A stretch of DNA of 23,360 nt from Treponema sp. (lineage in GTDB: Bacteria; Spirochaetota; Spirochaetia; Treponematales; Breznakiellaceae), in contig JAISBK010000150.1 of the NCBI GenBank assembly GCA_031266255.1, positions 1-23,360 on the forward strand. Direction: 5' to 3'. The notes beneath the pieces were generated by a model that saw only the letters and a program-made list of their open reading frames with translations, was not told where the DNA came from and searched no databases. Within the stretch, counting starts at the first letter, position 1; each line of letters starts with the position of its first letter. Made by a program: the position numbers and the translations under genes. Below are positions 7,313 through 14,968 of the stretch, piece by piece.

Positions 7313-8320
7313 ATGAGAACTATACAAGTTTTTATCTGTTTAGTCAGTACATTCGTTCTTTTTGCATCTCCCAGGATACAGGGGGATACATCCCTTAAAC
7401 CGGAGACCAGAAGTGCCTATACCTTTTCGGTAGCTGCATTGGCTGGTTTTTTATATGGCCAGGGTGAGGAAATCGTGTATATCAACGATACCGATACCTA
7501 TCTCAGCCAACTGCTCTGGGATATGAAGCCCTTGTTCTATGCCGGTTCATCCCTTGATTTTTCCCCGGTTAATCCCCTGGAAGGGCTTGGATTTTTTACC
7601 CATCTTTCGCTTAAATTTGGTATTCCCGGTAAAACCGGTACCATGGAAGATAGAGACTGGCTAAACAAGGAAAACGGCTTAAATGATAACCTTACCAATT
7701 TTTCTTCTCACGATAATTATACCCAAGGGGCTTTTTTATTGGATTCTTCCATAGGCATATCTCTTCCTTTGGCCTCATGGTTCCTGCTCAAAGGGTATGT
7801 TGATTTTTCCTATATGTACTTTTCCTGGGCTTCCCAAGACGGGTTTACCCAGTATGCTGCACGAGACTCCAGCACCGGAGGATATGCACCCTGGGAGGAT
7901 ACGCTCCCGAAGACCGCCTACTATGGACCGGCGATTAACTACCAGCAGAGATGGGTCATCTTTACTCCTGGACTGGCGGTACATATTCCTTTTCTCTATG
8001 GCTTGAGCCTCGGGGCGTATCTGCATATCAGCCCCTTTATACACTGCGTTGCTGTGGACGATCATATACGGAGAGGAATACAATTCAGGGATGACACATC
8101 AGGCGGACTCTTGTTTGAATCCCAAGGAGCGATCACCTTTGCTCCCAACCCCCGACTGGAACTCTCCCTGTCCCTGGGCTACCGGTCTATCCAAGGCTTG
8201 CAAGGGCCTACTACTTCGAGAAATACCGGCACTACCAGCGGCCTTGTCAGTCAAAGCGGCACTGGGGGGGCCGGGTATGCGGTGCTTGATACCGGGCTTT
8301 CAATCAAGATCCGCTGGTAG
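7313..8320 (+). CDS. Omptin-like outer membrane protease
   Basis: Omptins are ten-strand beta-barrel proteases that cleave host or environmental peptides at the cell surface. The 335-residue protein has a signal peptide (MRTIQVFICLVSTFVLFASP), then alternating hydrophobic/aromatic strands and a C-terminal IKIRW ending, as in barrels. It carries a DRDW motif (Asp113, Asp115), comparable with the OmpT DQDW catalytic pair, and a DDH motif (Asp249, His251), comparable with the OmpT DEH pair. The spacing and total length (OmpT about 317) are consistent. It is one of very few plus-strand genes left of the putative origin. Its start is only 6 bp from that of the divergent lipoprotein, and its 3' end overlaps that of the Nudix gene by 21 bp. 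No ribosome site is evident. Confidence 0.7.
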   Translation: MRTIQVFICLVSTFVLFASPRIQGDTSLKPETRSAYTFSVAALAGFLYGQGEEIVYINDTDTYLSQLLWDMKPLFYAGSSLDFSPVNPLEGLGFFTHLSLKFGIPGKTGTMEDRDWLNKENGLNDNLTNFSSHDNYTQGAFLLDSSIGISLPLASWFLLKGYVDFSYMYFSWASQDGFTQYAARDSSTGGYAPWEDTLPKTAYYGPAINYQQRWVIFTPGLAVHIPFLYGLSLGAYLHISPFIHCVAVDDHIRRGIQFRDDTSGGLLFESQGAITFAPNPRLELSLSLGYRSIQGLQGPTTSRNTGTTSGLVSQSGTGGAGYAVLDTGLSIKIRW

Positions 8321-8692
8321 CGCGGGAAAGAGCTTTCTATCTGAATCGGCAAAGTCCAGGGATTGAATTTCTGCACGTGTAGCCCAGCGCCATTCGGTAT
8401 GTTCTGCCAGCCTCAGCGGCTCATTCCCCAAATAGACCCGATAGGCGTTTACGTTATGGACACCCCGGTGTTCAAATGAGGCGCTTCCCAAGCGGGGGCC
8501 TAGTTTGATGGAAACCCCCAGTTCTTCAGCATACTCCCGAATGAGCGCCGCTTCATCGCTTTCCCCTGGTTCTACCTTGCCTCCGGGGAATTCCCATTTT
8601 TCTCCCAAGGTTCCTCCAGGTTTACGCCGGGCAATGAAGACTTTGCCCTGGGCTATGGCAATACCTGCCACTGATTGTTGTATTCTGTCCAT
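8300..8692 (-). CDS. mutT: MutT-type Nudix hydrolase (probable 8-oxo-dGTP diphosphatase)
   Basis: Nudix enzymes hydrolyse nucleoside diphosphates linked to another moiety; MutT removes mutagenic 8-oxo-dGTP. The 130-residue protein contains a complete Nudix box, GKVEPGESDEAALIREYAEELG (about residues 38-59), with the metal-binding REYAEE core. It also has the MutT-like context KWEFPGG before it and the N-terminal VAGIAIAQGKVFIARR. Size is typical of MutT. Assignment to 8-oxo-dGTP rather than another nucleotide is by overall resemblance only. It follows the membrane protein gene by 14 bp and is probably cotranscribed with it. Confidence 0.85.
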   Translation of the reverse strand: MDRIQQSVAGIAIAQGKVFIARRKPGGTLGEKWEFPGGKVEPGESDEAALIREYAEELGVSIKLGPRLGSASFEHRGVHNVNAYRVYLGNEPLRLAEHTEWRWATRAEIQSLDFADSDRKLFPALPADLD

Positions 8693-8706
8693 AGTATCTG
8701 CCCCGT

Positions 8707-9126
8707 TTAGATGAGTAATGCCTGGGGAAACAGGAAGTGGAGTACCGCGGTTCCCAGAGCCAAAAATCCAATCTGTTTTTTATGCATCACGAATAGGCGT
8801 TCCATGGTGGTAGGGACCGGAGAATCCATACTGGTCTGGGGAAGGTTGGAGCGCGCCCCGTAATACTCAAACACGAGGGCAGAACCGCTGGTAAACCCCA
8901 CTAATGCGGGGATCAGATCCCCAATTACCGGTACATCACCCTGCACTGCAGAGAGGAGCTTAAACAAACCGGTAGTAATGCTCATGATTCCTAAAATCAA
9001 CCGGAGGGTATCATGATCGACCACATAGGTTATATCATTCTTCTGGGTACCAGGTTCTTTCTTGTGGATCAGCATGTACCCGGCTACCGCGTTGCAAAAG
9101 ATCGATAAAAAATAAAATTGGATCAT
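8707..9126 (-). CDS. Small membrane protein of unknown function
   Basis: A 139-residue protein with about four hydrophobic segments: residues 1-19, 41-60, 66-85 and 117-138. A hydrophilic, partly charged loop lies around 20-38 and another around 92-113. I do not recognise a named domain; its general form suits an inner-membrane protein found in spirochaetes. The ATG at 9126 has only AAGAAG close by. A much better AAAGGAG lies 16 nt upstream, which would suit an ATT codon four codons earlier (9138), so the start is open. It lies 14 bp upstream of the Nudix gene. Confidence 0.55.
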   Translation of the reverse strand: MIQFYFLSIFCNAVAGYMLIHKKEPGTQKNDITYVVDHDTLRLILGIMSITTGLFKLLSAVQGDVPVIGDLIPALVGFTSGSALVFEYYGARSNLPQTSMDSPVPTTMERLFVMHKKQIGFLALGTAVLHFLFPQALLI

Positions 9127-9329
9127 ATACTTCTTAATGGTACTCCTTTTTCCTAGTTCCAGCCAGGGGAGTTATCACTGGACAGGGAGTACTTTAATGG
9201 AATACCGCGAACCAGGCTTATATCACGGTAGTAAGATACGCCTATTTATAGATACATAACTAACGTGAGTTCGATGAAATTTCAAGGACTCCGTGTATTG
9301 CATGAAGCAGGAACGAAGGGACGTACGCC

Positions 9330-10277
9330 CTATTTCCTTACTACAAGGAAATCACCTCGCCCACCGCAGGTGTTTCTGCAGAGGGCGCAAATGAAACGAA
9401 CCACCTGTGAAAAGAACTGGGGGGTTAGCCGGTCATAGCTGTCTTCAGGGCCATTCAAGCGCCGCCAGGTTGCAGGGATGCGCTGTTGGTCATAGATCCC
9501 TTGGACTTCCCGGTTTACCAGAACATCTGCAAAATCCGGCTTGTTGCGTACCAGGGCACCAAAAGCTGCGGCTTCGGCGGAGGGCAGCACGGTAATGGTT
9601 TGTGCCACAATACCTGCCCGTAAAAACCCGGCATCATCAGAAAAAGGAGTGGGAATGAGCCCTACCCGGTCCATGTTAAGGTAGCGTACGGTTTCCAATG
9701 CCTGATTCCGGAGCCGCTGTACCAGATGCCTGGTCTTGACAATGCCGGGCCCCTGTTCATCCCGCATTACATGATCCGCCATAGTAGAAATGATCAGGGT
9801 GTCTCCGGATCCGCAGGCGTCAAAGATATAGAACCGGCTGTTTCCAAACCCAATGTCCCGTAAACCTTTAGCAAGGGTATAGGAACCCTGATCCCGGATA
9901 CCCTCCCCGTGGTGCAGTTCCTCCTTATCGGTAAAAATGATCAGCCAGGAATGAGCCCGGATCTGTCGGAGCTGGAGCGCCGCTTCTATAAGCTCAAACA
10001 CCGCGGCGCTGTTGTCGTTAGCCCCGGGACTATTCGCCACCCGATCATAGTGGGCCACCAAGATAATGATGTTTTGCTTTCCTGGAGGCCAGCATTTTAC
10101 CGGCCCCTGATCAGGAGAAGATAGAAAAAGATGCCGATTCCCGGCAATGGTAATTACCTGAGGACGGAAGTGCAATTCGTCCAACAGGAATTTAAGCATT
10201 CGATACCGATCCGTATTAAGGGCAATAAATTCCTTGAAACGCTGCGCTAGAACCGGATTGCTAAATCCTTGATGCAC
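9330..10277 (-). CDS. M28-family-like zinc peptidase, with one altered metal ligand
   Basis: M28 peptidases are di-zinc aminopeptidase-fold enzymes. This 315-residue protein has most of the ligands in order: AHYD (His76, Asp78), GANDNSAA (Asp88, bridging), KEE (Glu119-Glu120) and FDACGSGDT (Asp153). The last ligand, normally His in an MHTPEDT-like motif, is replaced: the sequence is LNGPEDSYD with Asn275 where His is expected. No signal peptide is seen, so it is probably cytoplasmic. The start is GTG, 5 bp after the pyridoxal kinase stop, with no clear ribosome site. This suggests translational coupling in the operon. It may be a peptidase of altered specificity or a non-peptidase relative. 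Confidence 0.75.
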   Translation of the reverse strand: MHQGFSNPVLAQRFKEFIALNTDRYRMLKFLLDELHFRPQVITIAGNRHLFLSSPDQGPVKCWPPGKQNIIILVAHYDRVANSPGANDNSAAVFELIEAALQLRQIRAHSWLIIFTDKEELHHGEGIRDQGSYTLAKGLRDIGFGNSRFYIFDACGSGDTLIISTMADHVMRDEQGPGIVKTRHLVQRLRNQALETVRYLNMDRVGLIPTPFSDDAGFLRAGIVAQTITVLPSAEAAAFGALVRNKPDFADVLVNREVQGIYDQQRIPATWRRLNGPEDSYDRLTPQFFSQVVRFICALCRNTCGGRGDFLVVRK

Positions 10278-10282
10278 AGTAC

Positions 10283-11155
10283 TTATAAACGAACCGCCTC
10301 AAATAAAGAAGATGGAGCAACCAATTCCTCTTGGGCTTGGATCATGATGAGTTCTCTACTGTTTGTTTTAAAAGTAGCTTCCATGATACCGTATACCGAA
10401 GCGGTAGTTAATTCCAGGGTCCGCTTAATATCCCTGGTTTCCAGGTACCGGGAGAGAAAGACCGCGGCAGTAAGATCCCCGGATCCGGCCATGACCGCGG
10501 TGAAAGGCAACTCCGGGGTACGAATTCGGTACCGCTCTTTCCCGTCAGATACGAGCATGTCAATATGATCCCCTGGGCTTAAGCTCCCCAAAGGGCTGAC
10601 ACCTTCCCGAAAACTGGTAACCAAAATCACCTGAGGCCCTTTAGCATGGAGTGTATCAATGGCCTTCCGAGTACCATCCAAAGACGAGGTATCTATACCT
10701 GAAAGGGCTTCCAGTTCAAACTGGTTGGGGGTGATGATGTCTGCCAGGGTAATGACCTGGTTCTTGAAAATCTCAGGAATCCCTGGTTTAACATAAAAAC
10801 CTCTCCCCATATCCCCCATCACCGGATCGCAACAATACAGTGCCTGAGGGTTTATGCTCCGGACCCGGCGTACCCCCTGGATGACTGCATGCCCTACCTC
10901 GGCATCACCCATATACCCTGAGAGAACCGCTTCGCAGTTCCCCAGGACTCCCCGCTCTTCCAGGCCCTGGATCAGGGCTTCCGCTAAAGGAGCCCCCAGC
11001 ACCTGTCCTTGCCATGCGCCGTAGCCGGTATGGTTTGAGAATTCCACCGTATTGACCGCCCATACCTCCCGGCCGAGGCGTTGCAAAGGAAAGACCGCAG
11101 CCGTATTACCTGCATAACCGTATACCACATGAGACTGAATAGATAAAATAGCCAT
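10283..11155 (-). CDS. pdxY: Pyridoxal kinase
   Basis: Phosphorylates pyridoxal (and related vitamers) to pyridoxal 5'-phosphate in the vitamin B6 salvage pathway. It is a ribokinase-fold protein of 290 residues. It starts MAILSIQSHVVYGYAGNTAA, the PdxY/PdxK N-terminus, followed by the Phe-Ser-Asn-His-Thr-Gly-Tyr segment. It has CCDPVMGD, TPNQFELEAL and the anion-hole/catalytic GSGDLTAA motif (usually GTGD) near the C-terminus. I chose ATG 11155 because it matches the family N-terminus and has GAAGG upstream; the frame extends to 11215, overlapping the preceding gene. It lies 26 bp after the ParB-like gene and 5 bp before the M28-like gene. Confidence 0.92.
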   Translation of the reverse strand: MAILSIQSHVVYGYAGNTAAVFPLQRLGREVWAVNTVEFSNHTGYGAWQGQVLGAPLAEALIQGLEERGVLGNCEAVLSGYMGDAEVGHAVIQGVRRVRSINPQALYCCDPVMGDMGRGFYVKPGIPEIFKNQVITLADIITPNQFELEALSGIDTSSLDGTRKAIDTLHAKGPQVILVTSFREGVSPLGSLSPGDHIDMLVSDGKERYRIRTPELPFTAVMAGSGDLTAAVFLSRYLETRDIKRTLELTTASVYGIMEATFKTNSRELIMIQAQEELVAPSSLFEAVRL

Positions 11156-11181
11156 AATTACCTTCTTTACTTCCTTGTTTT

Positions 11182-12144
11182 TTATTTTTCCTTTGTTTTT
11201 TCTGAAAAATGCCATAATCCATCAATCAATGCCGCAAGGAAACGGAAGAACCGGCCCTGGCTCTTACCATAGGTCATGGTAAAATCCCGGGCAGCCTTAG
11301 TAAGGGAATAATAAACCCCATACTTTTTCTTGAGAAAATCCCAGTGTTTAACAATCCACACATAAAGATCGCTCGCCGTATATCCGGGGAAATTCAGCTC
11401 TATCCATTCATCTTTGATGATTTGAATGATAGGATCGTAAACATTGTTATACCAAGAAACCAAAGCATCGGAAAAGGGGATTTCCCCTACAATATGCTGA
11501 TTGAGATAATATTTATGCACCAAAATATGATTGTATATAACATCGTAGCGGCCTGCCGCGGTGAAATCCAGTTCATAGTCCCTCGTGAGTTCACCGAACT
11601 GCGTTTTCTCATAGAAAATCTTTTTTTCATACTCGATGAGGCTATCCCGTAGTTCATCCACCGTCTGGGAGGGAGTGATGGTAATTTCACTGGAAAGGCT
11701 TGTTACCTCAGCGTCAATGGATTCAATCCCTTGAGCCTTGGCTACTGAAACCCGGTGATTCCCGTCCCGAACAAAGTAAACTCCCCCTATCTCGTAAAGC
11801 TGAATGGCAGGCAAGGTGATCTCTTTGAGCCGGGCCTGATCCACTCGTTCCCAGCGCCTACGCAGGTGCTCTGCCCGAGGCAGAAAAAACTTGTTGAAAT
11901 CCCGGTACCGGCCCTCACTGCCCACGATGAGCTTCACCGGAACTACCTGCATACCTCGGTAGACTTGGTTCCGGGGCTTGAGTATTTCTTTCACATCATT
12001 GAAGGAAAGGAGTTGATCCTTATCGCGATGCATAAAGTGCTGAATCCGAGAAAGGATGGCTTTATTTCTCGCCCGGCTAAAATCCTCAGCAGCCTGCACC
12101 TGGAGGATATGGTCTTGGTATACATCGTCTTGATCAAGGCTCAT
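11182..12144 (-). CDS. ParB/sulfiredoxin-fold-like protein of unknown function
   Basis: A 320-residue soluble protein. Residues about 68-150 resemble the ParB-N/sulfiredoxin-like fold: VPVKLIVGSEGRYRDFNKFFLP, then a GVYFVRDGNHRVSVAKAQG segment. Its DGNHR matches the GxxR/GNHR nucleotide-binding motif of this superfamily. The C-terminal half is helical and rich in aromatic residues (several Tyr and Trp), with a WIVKHWDFLKKKYG segment. It does not look like a chromosome-partition ParB because it lacks the HTH and C-terminal dimer domains. The start overlaps the metallophosphoesterase stop by 4 nt (ATGA), so the two are translationally coupled. Function is not known. Confidence 0.6.
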   Translation of the reverse strand: MSLDQDDVYQDHILQVQAAEDFSRARNKAILSRIQHFMHRDKDQLLSFNDVKEILKPRNQVYRGMQVVPVKLIVGSEGRYRDFNKFFLPRAEHLRRRWERVDQARLKEITLPAIQLYEIGGVYFVRDGNHRVSVAKAQGIESIDAEVTSLSSEITITPSQTVDELRDSLIEYEKKIFYEKTQFGELTRDYELDFTAAGRYDVIYNHILVHKYYLNQHIVGEIPFSDALVSWYNNVYDPIIQIIKDEWIELNFPGYTASDLYVWIVKHWDFLKKKYGVYYSLTKAARDFTMTYGKSQGRFFRFLAALIDGLWHFSEKTKEK

Positions 12145-12815
12145 GGTTTTTCCTCGGTATCAATAACAAAATGACTGTACGCGTTTACTACCAGGGTATC
12201 CGCATACCGGCTGGTTCGTACTTCCGATAGATCATACAGATGAATATGCCCGTGAATAAGGTATTTGGGCTTGAAGACCCGCATAAACCACAAAAAAAGC
12301 TTAAACCCCCAATGACATTTATCCGGTTTATCGTGGATACCCTTGGGAGGTGCATGGGTAAGGAGGATATCCACGAAACGCCCCCGGAAAATCCGGTTAA
12401 AGAGGATACCCGGGATGATCTTGAGCATTTCAAGGCCCATCCCCCATTCGGAATACTGATTTTCCCCGTGGTTATAGAGCATGGACCCTCCCAGTCCCGC
12501 GATAATGAGTCCTTCCTCGAAACGTACCCGTGAACCAACATGAACAGCCCCGGCTCCTGGGGGAATGCTGGGGATAAAGGGGAATTCCCGGGATGTTGCC
12601 GAATGTGGACCCTTTTTGATGTACTGGTAATCCTTGAGGTCATGGTTCCCAAAGACAAAGAACAGGGGCTTATCAAGGCTCGACACGATAAATTCCAGGT
12701 ATTCCAAAGGAAGATCCCCAGCGCTGAGTACCATAGCGATATCCCCAAACCGCTCCTTGATGCTATTGGTATATACCAATGGATCAATGTGGTCAGATAT
12801 ACAGAGGATCTTCAT
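12141..12815 (-). CDS. Calcineurin-like metallophosphoesterase
   Basis: A di-metal phosphoesterase. The motifs stand in canonical order: ISDHID (metal ligands Asp and His), SAGDLP, FVFGNHD, LLTHAPP and HGHIH. The 224-residue version starts MKILCISDHID, the usual family N-terminus. An in-frame extension reaches an ATG at 12941, and neither start has a strong ribosome site. The substrate cannot be read from the sequence. It is the first gene of a four-gene operon with the ParB-like protein (4-nt overlap), pyridoxal kinase and the M28-like protein. A sigma-70-like promoter sits about 160 nt upstream. Confidence 0.85.
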   Translation of the reverse strand: MKILCISDHIDPLVYTNSIKERFGDIAMVLSAGDLPLEYLEFIVSSLDKPLFFVFGNHDLKDYQYIKKGPHSATSREFPFIPSIPPGAGAVHVGSRVRFEEGLIIAGLGGSMLYNHGENQYSEWGMGLEMLKIIPGILFNRIFRGRFVDILLTHAPPKGIHDKPDKCHWGFKLFLWFMRVFKPKYLIHGHIHLYDLSEVRTSRYADTLVVNAYSHFVIDTEEKP

Positions 12816-12974
12816 GGCCTGCAGCGTGATTGCACCATTGATTGAAAGTCCCGGCATCCCGAACAGGGGTTGGGGTAGGTTGGAAGGTATACTCCATGAC
12901 TTTCCCTCTTGTTTTCCAGCTTTATCTTCTAAAGGCAACATGCCCTAGGTTTTCCTAGAACGCACCTATAGAGG

Positions 12975-13003
12975 AGATTACTCATTTTTAGCGCTTATGT
13001 CAA
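12975..13003 (-). promoter_or_regulatory. Possible sigma-70 promoter of the metallophosphoesterase operon
   Basis: On the minus strand TTGACA (12998-13003) is followed after 17 nt by TAATCT (12975-12980). The -35 is perfect and the -10 is weak. The predicted start near 12968 leaves either a 150-nt leader or the longer ATG 12941 start. Confidence 0.4.
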
Positions 13004-13059
13004 ACCAGTATCAGGGGTTTTGCACGGAATAAGGATTACCCGAATGTTTATTACTTGCT

Positions 13060-13171
13060 GACCCAAATCAGGTCTTTGCGCAATAAAGACCATGGCCGCA
13101 AAAATGGAGCGTAGCGGAATAACCTAGCCGAACGGAACCCCGAGCCGCCGAACAACCACTATATATAGTGT
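13060..13171. repeat. Dispersed structured repeat, copy A
   Basis: Shares blocks in the same order with copy B (14061-14244): GACCC, a conserved hairpin (GGTCTTT/AAAGACC here), GGAGCGTAGCG, CCTAGCC.A.CGGAACC, and the palindrome CACTATATATAGTG (13157-13170). It lies between the metallophosphoesterase promoter and the 3' end of the DUF2461 gene. The rest of 12942-13245 holds no gene that I can support. Confidence 0.7.
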
Positions 13172-13205
13172 TCCAAAACATTAAAACAGTCTTTTTCGAC
13201 AGCCT

Positions 13206-13224
13206 CGTTATGTGAAGTACCACC
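13206..13224 (+). repeat. Inverted repeat, left arm, at the DUF2461 gene 3' side
   Basis: CGTTATGTGAAGTACCACC matches the reverse complement of 14002-14020 at 17 of 19 positions. The two arms bracket the DUF2461 gene, 815 bp from end to end. Confidence 0.8.
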
Positions 13225-13245
13225 GGTGCATCATTATTTTTTATA

Positions 13246-13929
13246 TTATTTTCGTTTATGCATTTTAAAATCTTTTAATGCTTTATTCAAATATTCATTA
13301 AAGGGTTTCATGTATTTAAACATTTCAACAGATAATTTTATAAACTTATCTATTTCCAAAAACACCCCGTCTTGAATATGATACTCAATATCCCAGGATT
13401 TGTGTTTTAAATATTCCGCATATTTATGCTCTTTGTCATATTCTTTGGGAACATTTTTTAATTTTTCTCCTACGATTTCAAAATTTTCTACAAATGTTTT
13501 TTCTTCAATTATCTTTGTTAATCCTTTTCCATTTTTTACAATATAATCCCGTACAAGTTTTGTCGCTTCAGGAAATTGGGAAACAAACAGACCGCCACCT
13601 AAAAATATATTTCCTGGTTTTATATTCAAATAATATCCTGCCGGTATCGGATTTCTTCCAGCACTCGAAATATGCGCTCTAAACGAAGGATTATACGGTG
13701 ATTTATCATGGCTAAACCGAGTGTCCCTATTTAACCTCCATATTAAATCTTTTGGGATTAAATTTTTTACAGAATTATCAAATGAACTTATTCCATTGAT
13801 TAATTCCTGAATTAACGTTCCACATTCCGTTTTTGCCTGTTCATAATATTTTTTATTGCCTTTCATCCATTCCAATGAATTATTTCCATCAAGATCATGT
13901 AAGAAATTGAAGATTATTTTTGTATCCAT
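13246..13929 (-). CDS. DUF2461 family protein
   Basis: A 227-residue protein of the DUF2461 family (unknown function). It is recognised by the N-terminal NSLEWMKGNKKYYEQAK segment, LIWRLNRDTRFSHDKSPYNP (about residues 62-81) and GYYLNIKPGNIFLGGGLF (about 97-114). Length is normal. There is no signal peptide or membrane segment. It is clearly AT-rich, with long A/T runs and Lys/Asn/Ile-rich codons, unlike the flanking genes; this suggests acquisition by transfer. It is bracketed by a 19-bp inverted repeat and by two copies of a longer direct repeat, like a mobile gene cassette. The start is ATG 13929, with AAGGAAGAC upstream. Confidence 0.85.
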   Translation of the reverse strand: MDTKIIFNFLHDLDGNNSLEWMKGNKKYYEQAKTECGTLIQELINGISSFDNSVKNLIPKDLIWRLNRDTRFSHDKSPYNPSFRAHISSAGRNPIPAGYYLNIKPGNIFLGGGLFVSQFPEATKLVRDYIVKNGKGLTKIIEEKTFVENFEIVGEKLKNVPKEYDKEHKYAEYLKHKSWDIEYHIQDGVFLEIDKFIKLSVEMFKYMKPFNEYLNKALKDFKMHKRK

Positions 13930-14001
13930 ATTGTCTTCCTTTGGTTGGTTAGTTTATACCATTTTTTATATTTATGCAAGTATTTTTTCAGAAAAATTGA
14001 G

Positions 14002-14020
14002 GGTGGTATTTCACCTAACG
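14002..14020 (-). repeat. Inverted repeat, right arm, at the DUF2461 gene 5' side
   Basis: GGTGGTATTTCACCTAACG is the partner of 13206-13224 (17 of 19). Read on the minus strand it contains GTTAGGT, which fits the integron GTTRRRY core site. The left arm gives ACATAAC, one mismatch from RYYYAAC. Confidence 0.8.
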
Positions 14021-14060
14021 TTTCAGATCTTGCGGACCTGCGGTTCGACGATATTTTTGC

Positions 14061-14244
14061 GACCCGGATAAGAGCTTTGCGTAGCAAAGACCAGAACCGG
14101 CAAAATGTGGGTGCAGTGAGTCGTGGGAAGGAGCGTAGCGACTGACCTAGCCAACCGGAACCTTGGAGAGCCCGGAATTATACAGGCATGGTGAAACTGT
14201 CAAATTAATCCCCCAATCAGTCAAACAATCACTATATATAGTGT
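14061..14244. repeat. Dispersed structured repeat, copy B
   Basis: Direct-orientation relative of 13060-13171, with insertions. It has GACCC, then a hairpin CTTTGC/GCAAAG whose loop differs from copy A, then GGAGCGTAGCG, CCTAGCCAACCGGAACC and, after about 65 nt of extra sequence, the same palindrome CACTATATATAGTG (14230-14243). Apart from this and the right inverted-repeat arm, 13930-14277 holds no gene I can support. Confidence 0.7.
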
Positions 14245-14277
14245 ATTTCGGAGGTGATCCACCAAGTATGATGAGCA

Positions 14278-14727
14278 TTAAACGAAGCCATAATTGATGT
14301 AAAAAAAGCCATTCAAAATGTTTTCCAGACTTCGTGCTTTTCCTCTCCAAACACCGATAGAAACAAGTAGTTTTTTTAGCGTACTCAAGCCCATGCCACA
14401 CTTGTCAGCAATAGGGTCATACTTATCCCCTGCAAGGAGGCGCTGCAAAAGCAGTAAGGTTTCCATGGCCATCCCATACCGAACTTGGGATACCATAGCG
14501 GCCAGTAAAAACAGACTGCTCAGTAAGCCCTTGACCTTGGGGAAGGTTTTGAAGCAGCCCTGCTTAAAGGCAAAACTCAGTCCCAGCACATACAGAAGTA
14601 TCCCCAGTATCCTTCCCCCGTCAATGGTATGAATCAGCGCCCATCCACAACAGAAACCGGCATACAGATAAAATTGCAGAGGAAAAAACACCAATACCAC
14701 CCCACCGATAATCGATACTCCATACAA
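14278..14727 (-). pseudogene. Membrane protein with C-terminal HTH-like segment, 5' end missing
   Basis: Coding sequence for a hydrophobic protein with about three to four membrane segments (first 90 residues), then RLLAGDKYDPIADKCGMGLSTLKKL, which looks like a LuxR-type helix-turn-helix. That layout resembles a treponeme family of membrane-anchored LuxR-like regulators. The reading frame has no ATG: it stays open and protein-like upstream (LKPIGNIISPPVQYILYG) to a stop at 14821-14823. The first allowed start is TTG 14727, without a ribosome site. I therefore think the 5' end has been lost, although use of TTG cannot be excluded. The last 20 residues are weakly conserved in type. Confidence 0.5.
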
Positions 14728-14968
14728 GATATACTGAACCGGTGGGGAGATGATATTCCCAATTGGTTTGAGGTTATCAACATGTGGGTTCCTTTTTTGA
14801 AGTATCCGAAATGCGCAATCTTAAGCAAGGAGAAGATTCAAAGACTTGACGTGCAATCGAGAGAGAACCGGAGCCACTATGGTTCATAACACCTCCGCAT
14901 GAACTGATAGATACGGAGAAATATAGTACACGTATTTGAAAAAACAAGGATATACCTCGTCTAAAAAA

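Noticed and set aside
14002..14262. Remains of an rRNA operon
   Set aside because: Only 12-13 base matches to 16S and 23S rRNA are seen, with no wider similarity that I can recognise. Kept only as a low-interest note.
14147..14401. 84-residue ORF overlapping the HTH gene in another frame
   Set aside because: It overlaps coding sequence with a recognisable helix-turn-helix, extends into the repeat copy B, and has no family features.
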